From NCBI GenBank assembly GCA_965227935.1, contig CBDDGS010000019.1, positions 1,178,001 to 1,242,000 of the forward strand: a stretch of DNA of 64,000 bases, given 5' to 3'. The notes beneath the pieces are model-generated. The model was not told the DNA's origin, ran no database searches, and saw nothing but the letters and a program-made list of their open reading frames with translations. Origin of the DNA: JAWPMT01 sp965227935. Its GTDB lineage: Bacteria > Bacteroidota > Bacteroidia > Cytophagales > Cyclobacteriaceae. Positions 8,022 through 16,540 of the stretch are shown here, in pieces. Made by a program: the position numbers and the translations under genes. Within the stretch, counting starts at the first letter, position 1, and every line of letters starts with the position of its first letter.

Positions 8022-8831
8022 TTAGCGATCAACAGCAACGTCGTGGACAGAGTTGTGTTGATTTTCTGCGGGTGTTCCATAAGGAAGCAGTTCGATGACT
8101 CCTGATTTACCTGAGTTTAGATCGAAAAGGTACCTGCTACCAGAACCAATGTTATCTTTTTTCTCGGTCACGCCTATCATCAGCTGGCCATCAAACAGGG
8201 TCATATTTCGGCCAAAGTGCAGGTCTACTAAGAATCCTTTTGCAGAGATTTCCGTGGTGGCCTTCCAATCTCCTCCTTCCTTTTCGTAGATGTATACGAC
8301 ACCTTCATCCGCGCCGTCGGCGTCTCTGCCGGGTGCTGCGATGATCACTTTACCCTCATATACAGCTACCTGATACCCAAAACCATCATTGGCTTCGGCG
8401 TGATTTACAACGATTTTGCCATCCTCAACCCACTTACCATCGACATAAGTGAAGATGTAGGTGGATCCTGTCTTCATAAGACCCTCTTTGGGTGCGGAGA
8501 TCGCTGCAATATTGCCATGGACTGCCGCGTCGTAGCCATACAAAGATTTAGGCGACTTGTAGTTGGGTTGCAATTCCTGGCGAAACGACTGTCCAAGGAA
8601 GTTCTTCCATCGGATGGCCACGAAGCCATTTGGCTTCACTTCGTGATCATGAATGATTGTGAATTTTTCTACAAGAGAAATGTGATGTTTGTCGATGAGA
8701 CCTGCCTGCACGGCTGCCTTTTTAAGAAGGAAGTCCTCGTCAATGGTCGTCTGTGCTGAGGCTCCTAGAGAGATGATACTGCCGATGAGCAGCATGATAG
8801 CAAGAACCTGTAATCTTTTATTCGCATTCAT
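8022..8831 (-). CDS. Secreted FG-GAP repeat-like protein (diverged paralog 3)
   Basis: A 269-residue secreted protein; the signal peptide runs to about ASAQ (residue 27). Repeats resembling FG-GAP are present (SLYGYDAAVHGNIAAISAP, DGFGYQVAVYEGKVIIAAPG, LHFGRNMTLFDGQLMIGV), each followed by a TYIFT/VYIYE/RYLFD strand. The N-terminal segment differs from the two neighbouring paralogs, so this copy is more distant or has changed fastest. Same strand as the others, separated by ~1 kb of noncoding DNA. An extracellular binding or adhesive role is plausible but unproven. Confidence 0.75.
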   Translation of the reverse strand: MNANKRLQVLAIMLLIGSIISLGASAQTTIDEDFLLKKAAVQAGLIDKHHISLVEKFTIIHDHEVKPNGFVAIRWKNFLGQSFRQELQPNYKSPKSLYGYDAAVHGNIAAISAPKEGLMKTGSTYIFTYVDGKWVEDGKIVVNHAEANDGFGYQVAVYEGKVIIAAPGRDADGADEGVVYIYEKEGGDWKATTEISAKGFLVDLHFGRNMTLFDGQLMIGVTEKKDNIGSGSRYLFDLNSGKSGVIELLPYGTPAENQHNSVHDVAVDR

Positions 8832-9139
8832 AGTGTAAGCCCGTTTTGTTTGTCTGTGTCGGTTACTGGATTAGGGGCTACCTAAACCATAAATGCTAGA
8901 AACGCTGAGTGAAAAACGAGCACAAAACATTTTAACGTTGTGTGCAAGTATTACAAATGTAGGTAGCGCAGTGAGCCAGAACGAGTGACTGGCACGGATT
9001 ATAGACTATTTCGTGGTGAACAGGAATATATCGAAATGAATGTCTTTTTTTGACTAATTCTTAGAATTAATGGTATTATTCTAATTAAAATGCACGTTTA
9101 TAGACCATTTTCTACCCTTTGCCGAACGAACCGTGCCGT
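8832..9139. other. Intergenic region, AT-rich, no gene seen
   Basis: About 308 nt between the FG-GAP gene 8022-8831 (its upstream side) and the 3' end of the GH26 gene. A TACATTTG box on the minus strand (8961-8954) could be a -7 element for the FG-GAP gene, but no TTG was found at the right distance. Nothing else was recognised. Confidence 0.5.
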
Positions 9140-10189
9140 TCATCGAAGGATAGGGTAGTGCAGCCTGGGTTTATCGACGTCCACCCACTCCAGATCTTCG
9201 AAGCTGATCGTCGATTCATTTTTGTACAAGTCGACCAGTTCATTCCTATTTCTTTCAAATCCTAGCGGTTCGCCCCAGCTCATGAACCACACCCATCTCG
9301 GTTGGTCACGGAGGGTGCCCGTCGTCGGCAGGCCGCCGACTTCACCCAATGCGATGGGTTTATTCCCCGCGAGTTCGAGGAGTTCTTCATAATTCCTGCT
9401 ATTGAAGTTTTCTGAATAGACGTCCGTAGCAAGAATATCCACGACATCGTCTCCTGGGTAGTACGTCTCGTAACTATCCACTCCCAGCTTGACTTCGTTG
9501 GCGTTGAACACCCAAATGAGGTTATTGAGCTGATGGAAGTTGGTGAATCTGTCAAACATCATTCGGTACAGCTTTTTGTACCCATCCTTGCCTCGTTTTT
9601 TTCCCCACCAAAACCAGCCACCATTCATTTCATGGTACGGTCGCCACAACACAGGCACGTCCGCATAGCGCAGTTGCTTCAAAAACCAGGCGATGACATC
9701 GACCTGGGACTTCCATCGTTCGTGCAGGTCGGTGCCAGGCGTTACGAGCTCCTGCCACTGCTCATCAGAGAGCTCACTCTGGATCCCTTCACCAAAAGCC
9801 ACGGGCTCGTCCATCGTAGGGGGCACGGCGTGCCACATGAGCGTGATGATGAAACCCTCATGGTGTCGCCTAATGGCTTCATCTACTATTCTCTGCCTGA
9901 AGTTGATGCCGTCCCAGTACCCGGGGAAGCTGAAGCCAAAGTCCTGGCCAAAGACAGCTGGGTACTGGCCCGTGATCCGATGATTGACGGATAGACTGTT
10001 GGAACCGACCAAAGGGGCACAGTGCTGTCCTGTCAGTGTTTTTTCTCCCGAGATGCTATAGATAAACGCCAGTAGGTCCCTGGCATCTTGAGATGCGCTG
10101 GGGTTCACTGGGGCAATGCCATTGTCTTGCGCATTTGTCGTGACATACAATAACATGGCCACGACTGGAAGGATCAGTGTTTGCTTCAT
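9140..10189 (-). CDS. Glycoside hydrolase family 26, probable endo-beta-1,4-mannanase
   Basis: A 349-residue secreted enzyme (signal peptide to about TNAQ, residue 21). GH26 features are clear: QDFGFSFPGYWDG near residue 82, MWHAVPP near 118, WRPYHEMNGGWFWWG with the general acid/base Glu187, and IALGEVGG with the nucleophile Glu283. Family members mainly hydrolyse beta-1,4-mannan. Length fits a single catalytic domain with no carbohydrate-binding module. It stands alone on this strand, 88 nt from a divergent small membrane protein gene. No SusC/SusD pair is nearby, so it is not part of a classical polysaccharide utilisation locus in this window. Confidence 0.88.
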   Translation of the reverse strand: MKQTLILPVVAMLLYVTTNAQDNGIAPVNPSASQDARDLLAFIYSISGEKTLTGQHCAPLVGSNSLSVNHRITGQYPAVFGQDFGFSFPGYWDGINFRQRIVDEAIRRHHEGFIITLMWHAVPPTMDEPVAFGEGIQSELSDEQWQELVTPGTDLHERWKSQVDVIAWFLKQLRYADVPVLWRPYHEMNGGWFWWGKKRGKDGYKKLYRMMFDRFTNFHQLNNLIWVFNANEVKLGVDSYETYYPGDDVVDILATDVYSENFNSRNYEELLELAGNKPIALGEVGGLPTTGTLRDQPRWVWFMSWGEPLGFERNRNELVDLYKNESTISFEDLEWVDVDKPRLHYPILR

Positions 10190-10277
10190 GAGGTTTCGGT
10201 TTACCTCAAAAATGCCGGGTCTTCACTGAAATTGAGCAGATGATTGCCATTTTTACCACGTACGAAACTGATGAAGA

Positions 10278-10847
10278 ATGGCAAATCAAATAAATAGCCG
10301 TAGTCGATTGATTTCCTCTCTGGGGTTGCAAATGATCCCGGTGGTACTGGGTGTCTTCCTGGCCATGTGGCTCAGTGACTATCAAATGGCTCGATCGGAA
10401 CAGCGATTTATCAATCGACTGATAGCTTCGATACAGGCAGAGAATCAAGCCAATGCAGAGCAGATCAATGGTCTGCTGGACAAACAGCAGCGGACGTACG
10501 ACTCATTGGAATACTACTCCGAAACCGATCTGACACTTCTGGAGATCATCATAAAGGTACGGGGACTGTCAACGCCGGATATCAACGAGACATCGCTCAA
10601 CCTTTTACAGGCCAGTCACATGTCCTTGATCGAGTTCCCTGTTTTGGAGAAGCTGGGGGCCATTCGCGCCGAGCATCAAAACTATGAAGCGAATCAGCGG
10701 ATCCTCATCAATTTCTTCTATCAAAATACACTGAACAAGAGCAAGGATGCGAAACTGACCCTATCCCTTGTCCTCTTTGATTTGATGGAATATGAAAAAG
10801 GGATGCTCGGGAGATATGAGGAGCTGAACGAAATGCTGGCAGAATAG
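10278..10847 (+). CDS. Single-pass membrane protein of unknown function
   Basis: A 189-residue protein with a basic N-terminus and one hydrophobic helix at about residues 14-33, then a charged, largely helical domain that could form a coiled coil. The layout (short cytoplasmic tail, VLGVFLAMWLSDYQ anchor, then RFINRLIASIQAE) resembles the small Bacteroidota family annotated as DUF6090, but this is only a pattern impression. It is divergent from the GH26 gene and its stop is 2 nt from the convergent YtoQ gene. No function can be assigned. Confidence 0.65.
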   Translation: MANQINSRSRLISSLGLQMIPVVLGVFLAMWLSDYQMARSEQRFINRLIASIQAENQANAEQINGLLDKQQRTYDSLEYYSETDLTLLEIIIKVRGLSTPDINETSLNLLQASHMSLIEFPVLEKLGAIRAEHQNYEANQRILINFFYQNTLNKSKDAKLTLSLVLFDLMEYEKGMLGRYEELNEMLAE

Positions 10848-10848
10848 T

Positions 10849-11286
10849 CTATACCTGCGTGGTGAGGTACTTCAGGACGCCGATCACCTGCTCTTCATTG
10901 TGGGCTACCGCCCGAGCTTGTGCGTCTACTTCTTTCAGTGCGTGGGTAAATTCCTCTGGATGGATGACGATGTAAGGTTTGTTCAACGCCGCTGCGTACC
11001 CGGCGTCAAAAGCCGCATTCCATTGGCGGTATTTGTCTCCAAACTTCACGATGACCAAATCCGCCTGCTGGATCCCCATACCTATGCGGATTGAATTCAC
11101 CTTGGCACTTTTGTGATCCTTCCAAAAGGACTTGTCTTCTGCGCCCAGCACATCACCAGCATCATCAGAAGCTTGGTGAGTGACTACTGGTGTCCGAAAG
11201 TCGATGGGTAGTTCGGCGCATCCATTGATGATTTGCTGGCGCCAATCACTGTGAATTTCACCGGACAAATACACTTGCAGATTCAT
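10849..11286 (-). CDS. ytoQ: YtoQ family protein
   Basis: A 145-residue protein matching the YtoQ family over its length: an N-terminal LQVYLSGEIHSDWR, a central GPxDxHxxS-like stretch (THQASDDAGDVLGAED), the IRIGMGIQQADLVIVKFGDKYRQWNAAFDAGYA core, and a final YIVIHPEE. The fold resembles nucleoside 2-deoxyribosyltransferases, but the activity of YtoQ is not established. Cytoplasmic. It is convergent with the membrane protein gene at 10278-10847. Confidence 0.85.
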   Translation of the reverse strand: MNLQVYLSGEIHSDWRQQIINGCAELPIDFRTPVVTHQASDDAGDVLGAEDKSFWKDHKSAKVNSIRIGMGIQQADLVIVKFGDKYRQWNAAFDAGYAAALNKPYIVIHPEEFTHALKEVDAQARAVAHNEEQVIGVLKYLTTQV

Positions 11287-11358
11287 ACTAAGGGTTTTTT
11301 GGTATCGATGATGGAATGTGGAGCTGGAAAGAGAGCATCTGAAAATGAATTGCCCATT

Positions 11359-12369
11359 TCAATTCGTGCCGGCCGACGCCATTACTTTTTGATAGTCATC
11401 AATCATTCTGTCCATCAATGCATCCGTTTCTTTTGAAACGACCATCCGCTGTGGGTCCGCCTCAAACCAACGTATGGTGCGTGCTATGCCGCGTTTGAAG
11501 GTGATCGTCGGATTGAATTCTGGTACGAACCTCCGGATCTTGGAATTATCGAAAATAGCGCTCACAGATTTATCGCCAATGAGACTTCCGGTCCAATGGT
11601 CGTCATACTTTGCCAGGAAGGCGGAAGGTATATGGACAATATCTGCCTTTTTGCCAATGGCCGCGCCAACGGCCTGATAGATCTGGTCCCACGAGAGCAG
11701 CTCATCAGACGTAATATGGAAACTGTCACCAATGGCTTGTTGATGCCCCAGCAGGCCCACAAAACCAACGGCGAAGTCTTCTGCATGAGTGATGGTCCAT
11801 AGCGTCGTGCCCTCGCCGTGTGAGATCACGGGCTTCCCCTTCCGGATCCGATCCACGACCGTGTACTGTTTCCAGGCGCCGATTGGTACAGGTATGACTG
11901 TGTCATACGTCAGCGAGGGTCGTACGATGGTTATTGGGAAGTCTTGCTCTCGATATGCTTTGACCAACGCATCCTCGCAGGCGATTTTGTCCCGGGAGTA
12001 CTGCCAGTGAGGGTTTTTCAAGGGAGTGGACTCCGTTACCACAGGATGCAAAAGCGGTTTTTGGTAGCAGGACGCGGAACTGATAAAAACATATTGATCG
12101 GTCTTACCAGAGAAAAGGCGAATATCCCGATCAATGTCATCAGGGTGGAATGCGATGAAATTGGCGACAGCGTCGAAGGTCATGTCGGTCAAAAGTTTCG
12201 ACATGTGCTCTACATCATTGATGTCTCCGTGCAGGCGCTGGATGCCGTCAGGCAAGTCGTCGCTGGATTGTCCCCGGGTCAGGACAAAAACTTCATGGCC
12301 TTGTTGCAGTGCTAGCTTGCTACAGGATGCGGAGATATTTCCATTGCCGCCGATAAAAAGTACCTTCAT
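11359..12369 (-). CDS. NAD-dependent epimerase/dehydratase family protein (extended SDR)
   Basis: A 336-residue cytoplasmic oxidoreductase. I chose the ATG at 12369 since it places GGNGNIS, the Rossmann glycine motif, at residues 7-13 as in the family; a start 90 nt upstream would add an unrelated tail. Other features are YVFISSASCYQK (Ser region), YSRDK (catalytic Tyr-x-x-x-Lys) and VRPSLTYD. The closest pattern is the CSP41/isoflavone-reductase-like branch of sugar-nucleotide SDRs. Substrate unknown. It is divergent from the GH130 lipoprotein gene. Confidence 0.8.
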   Translation of the reverse strand: MKVLFIGGNGNISASCSKLALQQGHEVFVLTRGQSSDDLPDGIQRLHGDINDVEHMSKLLTDMTFDAVANFIAFHPDDIDRDIRLFSGKTDQYVFISSASCYQKPLLHPVVTESTPLKNPHWQYSRDKIACEDALVKAYREQDFPITIVRPSLTYDTVIPVPIGAWKQYTVVDRIRKGKPVISHGEGTTLWTITHAEDFAVGFVGLLGHQQAIGDSFHITSDELLSWDQIYQAVGAAIGKKADIVHIPSAFLAKYDDHWTGSLIGDKSVSAIFDNSKIRRFVPEFNPTITFKRGIARTIRWFEADPQRMVVSKETDALMDRMIDDYQKVMASAGTN

Positions 12370-12474
12370 GGGATTGATCTGAGTTTCTGGGAATTTACGT
12401 CCCACCTTTGGGCGATTCCAAAGTTTCGCCGGGAAAATTGCTATTTTGAACTCACACAAATACTCCTTGCTACC

Positions 12475-13641
12475 ATGAAGACGTACAGAAAATGGATGCT
12501 TCTGGCTTTTGCTTTCGCCGGTCTACTGGCATGTACCCAAGACGGGACACGAGAGCGGCGCGTCGCCACCAACGACACCTGGGGATTTCCCTCTTTCCGG
12601 AAAGTGGATAGCCTGAATCCGATTCTGCAGCCAACGCCGGACGTGGTGTTTTTTGATTCGTTGCTTGGTCGGTCCGTATCGTGGGAGGTGCGAAATGTGC
12701 TGAATCCAACCGCTGTCGTAAAGGATAGTAAGGTACATCTCTTGTATCGTGCCCAGGACGAAACGGGCACTTCGAGAATCGGGATGGCGATCAGCGAGGA
12801 CGGATTGAATTTCGAGAAACAATCGGCTCCTGTCTTCTATCCAACCAAAGATGGCATGTACGACAAAGAGTGGAACTACCGAAAAAGAGCGGGGGAGTCG
12901 GTAGATCCTGAGAGTTGCGTTTCCTGCTACTTTGATGGGACGGAGGACCCGCGCATAGTGGAGCATCCGGATGGTGGGTATGTGATGACCTATACTGCCT
13001 ATGATGGGAAGACAGCCCGGTTGGCGCTGGCGACCTCGCCGGACCTTTTTCGCTGGGAAAAGCATGGATTGGCAATTCGCGACGAGGGCCTCGAAGACTA
13101 CTGGTCAAAATCCGGCGCCATTGTTTCGGAGCAGGTTGGCAGTCGCATCGTGGCGAAGAAAATCGATGGCAAGTACTGGATGTACTTCGGGGACACGAGG
13201 CTATTTATGGCTACGTCTGAAGACCTTATTTCCTGGGAGGTCCTGCGAAATGCTGAATCCAACCAGTTCATTTCTGTCCTTCACCCACGCCCGGGCTATT
13301 TTGATAGCCGGTTAGTGGAGCCTGGTCCCTATGCGCTTGTAACCGATCGAGGCATTGTTCTTATCTACAATAGCAGCAACGCGAAGAATCTCAATGATCC
13401 CGCCCTGCCGATTTTTACGTACGCCGCGGGACAGGCGCTCTATGATGGACAGGTGCCCTATAAGCTGCTGGATCGTACCGAGAGCTATTTCATCCATCCC
13501 GACAAAGAGTATGAGTTGGTCGGGGAGGTAAATGATGTGTGCTTTGTGGAGGGTCTCGTCTACTTCAAGGACCAATGGTTCTTGTACTATGGAACGGCTG
13601 ACTCCAAAGTGGCGGTGGCTGTTTTTGATCCTGGGGACTAG
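12475..13641 (+). CDS. Glycoside hydrolase family 130-like lipoprotein
   Basis: A 388-residue predicted lipoprotein (lipobox LLAC, Cys20). The five-bladed propeller typical of GH130 / GH43-like enzymes is suggested by repeated strands such as NPTAVVKDSKVHLLYRAQDE, IGMAISEDGLNFEK, GTEDPRIV (Glu157-Asp158-Pro-Arg, the family's hallmark), YVMTYTAYDG and MYFGDTRLFMATSEDL. GH130 enzymes are mannoside phosphorylases or mannosidases; the surface location argues against a phosphorylase and for a hydrolase, though that is inference. It fits with the two GH26 genes nearby as a mannan-linked set. The gene is intact and probably transcribed alone. Confidence 0.82.
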   Translation: MKTYRKWMLLAFAFAGLLACTQDGTRERRVATNDTWGFPSFRKVDSLNPILQPTPDVVFFDSLLGRSVSWEVRNVLNPTAVVKDSKVHLLYRAQDETGTSRIGMAISEDGLNFEKQSAPVFYPTKDGMYDKEWNYRKRAGESVDPESCVSCYFDGTEDPRIVEHPDGGYVMTYTAYDGKTARLALATSPDLFRWEKHGLAIRDEGLEDYWSKSGAIVSEQVGSRIVAKKIDGKYWMYFGDTRLFMATSEDLISWEVLRNAESNQFISVLHPRPGYFDSRLVEPGPYALVTDRGIVLIYNSSNAKNLNDPALPIFTYAAGQALYDGQVPYKLLDRTESYFIHPDKEYELVGEVNDVCFVEGLVYFKDQWFLYYGTADSKVAVAVFDPGD

Positions 13642-13675
13642 TTCTGCAACAACCACCGCGCCATTGTCCATGTTG

Positions 13676-14779
13676 TCAGGCTTCGGACGACACCAGCTGT
13701 TTAGCACGAGTCAGCAGCCGCAAGAGTCCTACCGCCTTTTTGGGATCCCATTGCATTGCGGCCAGGATACTGTGAATGGCGATGAGCTCGCGATTCACCT
13801 GCCGGTTTTGCCTGTGTAAGATCACTAAGCGATCCGATGCTCTGTCGTAGCCATGGTGTGCATACATCCCCAGGATTTCGACGGCGTTTTCTTCACTCGT
13901 TTTTGAGCGCGCTTTTGGTGTATACCCCATGGCGACGACCATTGCTTCAGCAGTTGACCAGGTGGACCAGGGATTTTGTCCAGTCACCACCTGCCCATCG
14001 GTGACCGTGTTTTGCAGATACATCGTACCCTCTTCAAAGCTGGCGCCCTTCTCTAGCAATTTGTCCTGAAGGAGAAAGGGGAAGACGTCGCGTGCATCAG
14101 GTATCAGGAATAGTTCTTCCGTGTTGGTGAAGCCACTTATGCGTCTGTCGGCAACCAGTGGCTGGCCATTAGTGAGTGTCACATTGACGAGTGCTGAAGG
14201 GCCATGGCAAACTGCGCCAATCGCATTGCCCGATTCGTAGAGTTCACGCACGACTCTTTGGATATCCGCGTCGTTCGGGAAATCGAACAAGGTGCCCTTG
14301 CCACCCACAAAGAATACTCCCGCATATTCACCGGGTTCGACAACTGACATAGTGATTGTACTACTCAGTTTTTGCTGTGCGACCGGGTCATTTAGGAAGG
14401 CGTAATCGTACACGCCCATATCTTCATCATCCAGTACCTGGGGAGGAGTTCCACCGGCCGGGCTCGCGATATCCACATCGAATCCATTCGCTACAAAAAC
14501 GTAGTACGCCCTTGCCAATTCACTCAATTCGTAGCCGGTCGACTTGCCGCTGGCGCCCATTCGATCAGTACTTGTAACCACTATTAGCACTTTCGCCTCT
14601 CGCCGGATGGAGTCCGAGTTCAAATAGGTTAGGTCACCGGGGATGGTCTCCGTCATATTGGAAGGTGTCTCGAGTGGTTTGAGGAGGCTCATAAACCACA
14701 TCCCAAAAGCAATGGCCAATGTCACTATTCCCAAGATTGTGAGTGCGGACCATTTGATGATTCTCTTAAACTTTGCCAT
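13676..14779 (-). CDS. DJ-1/PfpI-family protein with membrane anchor and C-terminal extension
   Basis: A 367-residue protein with one N-terminal hydrophobic helix (about 11-31), then a DJ-1/PfpI domain (about 63-290). The nucleophile elbow AVCHGPSAL has Cys191-His192, and a Glu in GYELSE (about 84) matches the family acid. The layout resembles the Hsp31 / type 1 glutamine-amidotransferase-like group, members of which include glyoxalase III and chaperones. The last ~75 residues, after the usual domain end, are an extra helical region rich in Arg and Leu. It lies 84 nt downstream of an AraC regulator on the same strand, so they may share a transcript. Activity unknown. Confidence 0.8.
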   Translation of the reverse strand: MAKFKRIIKWSALTILGIVTLAIAFGMWFMSLLKPLETPSNMTETIPGDLTYLNSDSIRREAKVLIVVTSTDRMGASGKSTGYELSELARAYYVFVANGFDVDIASPAGGTPPQVLDDEDMGVYDYAFLNDPVAQQKLSSTITMSVVEPGEYAGVFFVGGKGTLFDFPNDADIQRVVRELYESGNAIGAVCHGPSALVNVTLTNGQPLVADRRISGFTNTEELFLIPDARDVFPFLLQDKLLEKGASFEEGTMYLQNTVTDGQVVTGQNPWSTWSTAEAMVVAMGYTPKARSKTSEENAVEILGMYAHHGYDRASDRLVILHRQNRQVNRELIAIHSILAAMQWDPKKAVGLLRLLTRAKQLVSSEA

Positions 14780-14863
14780 AACAGAACGATTGTTTTTTCT
14801 GGCAAATCAAGAACCCTCACTAACGTAAATCTTCCAAAATGATCATTTCGCAAGATCGAAAGA

Positions 14864-15907
14864 TCATTTCATCATCTCTTTTTTGAAGGCGGCAGGGGTT
14901 TTCTGAGTGAATTGCTTGAAGGCGGAATTGAAGCTGGAGAGGCTACTGAATCCTACGTCATAGGCGATCGATGCGATGGTCAGATGTTGAGACTCGGGGT
15001 CCACCAATCGTCGCTTGGCGTCCTCAATCCGATAGCGGTTGATGAAAGTGTTGAAGTTTTGATGGCTCTCCTGGTTGATCACCATCGATAGTGTCTGATT
15101 GCTCACTTTGAGTTGTTCTGCCAGCCGCTTCAAGCTGATGTCAGCATCTTTGTATTGCCCCTCGGATTCTACTAGCTCAATAACCTTTTGATAGACCTGT
15201 TCGCGTCGCTGGGTAGACAAGGGTGTAGTGCTGTACTTCCTTTGTTCCAGCTTGTTGAAATAGCCCTTTTGGATCACCCTGATAGTGATCGTATATGCGG
15301 CGATCGAATAGAGTATCGGGCCGATGATATAGGGCACTGTGTCATCGAAGAGATTGAGGACGTACGCCACCCAGATCACCAGCAGCCCGTAGTACATGAG
15401 GGTGAGCAGCTGGTAGGTGTTTTCGTTCAGGCCTTCGTGCCTTTCCTTGCGGGTGAATCTTCGGCTCACAAGAAGGTAAGCGAGGAAGTGCAAATAATAA
15501 GAAATGAAAATGATGGCGAAAAACCACTTGGGTAGCAAGCTCAAGTGGTCTTGCTCTAACCACAGTCCGAAGCCGATGCCGAAGGCCGCGGGGACAAAGT
15601 GGACCATGAAAGAAGGCCTGAACCTAAAACTCTTGTTGGTGGCACTCCGGACGAATAAGTAGAAAAGGGGCCCAATGATCATCATACTCCCCAGTCCGGT
15701 GAAGATCAATTTGACATCGATATCTTGAGCAAATTCCAGAAAGATGGATTTGCCAATTCGGAATGAGAGCACCAGCAGAAGTAGACTGAGCGAAATATTG
15801 GAGAGACGATTGCCTTTGGGGAAAAATCCTAGCACTATTGCCACGACGAGTCCATGGAAGACGCCAAGTCCACTGAGTATTACCAGAATGATATCGCTTG
15901 CGGTCAT
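14864..15907 (-). CDS. AraC-family regulator with N-terminal seven-helix membrane domain
   Basis: A 347-residue protein. Residues ~1-215 are hydrophobic with about seven helices, like the 7TM sensor domain found in many Bacteroidota AraC proteins. The C-terminal ~100 residues are an AraC DNA-binding domain, with a first helix-turn-helix near ISLKRLAEQLKVSNQTLS and a second near IASIAYDVGFSSLSSFNSAFKQ. It probably senses a membrane or extracellular signal and regulates directly. The DJ-1-like gene 84 nt downstream is a candidate target. It is divergent from the GNAT gene at 16030. Confidence 0.85.
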   Translation of the reverse strand: MTASDIILVILSGLGVFHGLVVAIVLGFFPKGNRLSNISLSLLLLVLSFRIGKSIFLEFAQDIDVKLIFTGLGSMMIIGPLFYLFVRSATNKSFRFRPSFMVHFVPAAFGIGFGLWLEQDHLSLLPKWFFAIIFISYYLHFLAYLLVSRRFTRKERHEGLNENTYQLLTLMYYGLLVIWVAYVLNLFDDTVPYIIGPILYSIAAYTITIRVIQKGYFNKLEQRKYSTTPLSTQRREQVYQKVIELVESEGQYKDADISLKRLAEQLKVSNQTLSMVINQESHQNFNTFINRYRIEDAKRRLVDPESQHLTIASIAYDVGFSSLSSFNSAFKQFTQKTPAAFKKEMMK

Positions 15908-16029
15908 TTTTGCAAAATTGCTGAAAAGGTCGGAGAACTGGCTGTTGCTATCATTACATCAAGACGGCGTTCAAAATTATCTCAACAGACATCGGCATAA
16001 ATCGTAGTAAAAAGTCTAAACCGTACCCA

Positions 16030-16521
16030 ATGGAAATACGATCACTTGTACCATCTGACTGGTCATCTGTCCGTCAAATATATGAACTCGGCATTGCCAC
16101 CGGCATTGCTACTTTCGAATCTACGGCACCCTCCTGGGAATCCTGGGATGAGAGCCATCTCGCGTATGGAAGACTGGTGGCGGTGTCTGAGGGCGAGATT
16201 GTGGGGTGGGTCGCCCTCAGCGCAGTCTCCGATCGGTGTGTCTATGGCGGTGTTGCCGAGGTTAGTGTCTATGTGGCTCCGGGTTGCCAAGGGCAGGGAG
16301 TAGGTTCCTCCTTATTGCGGCAGATAATCAGTGAAAGCGAAGCAAATGGCATCTGGACATTGAATGCGGCGATGTTTCCGCAAAATAAAGCCAGTATCCA
16401 CCTCCACAAGAAGGTGGGATTTAGGGAGATCGGTTACCGGGAGAAGATCGCCCGCCAAAATGGGGTCTGGATGGACAACGTCATTCTCGAAAGGCGTAGC
16501 CAACTGGATCGGTACCTGTAG
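16030..16521 (+). CDS. GNAT acetyltransferase, phosphinothricin-acetyltransferase-like
   Basis: A 163-residue N-acetyltransferase. The acetyl-CoA loop is visible in GCQGQGVGSSLL, preceded by VSVYVAP. The C-terminal part LNAAMFPQNKASIHLHKKVGFREIGYREKI matches the phosphinothricin/methionine-sulfoximine acetyltransferase branch (N-A-SI-LH...GF). These acetylate amino-acid analogues such as methionine sulfone or sulfoximine; the true substrate is not shown here. Cytoplasmic, probably monocistronic, convergent with the GH26-like gene. Confidence 0.85.
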   Translation: MEIRSLVPSDWSSVRQIYELGIATGIATFESTAPSWESWDESHLAYGRLVAVSEGEIVGWVALSAVSDRCVYGGVAEVSVYVAPGCQGQGVGSSLLRQIISESEANGIWTLNAAMFPQNKASIHLHKKVGFREIGYREKIARQNGVWMDNVILERRSQLDRYL

Positions 16522-16540
16522 GCTTTCGCCCAATGGGAGT

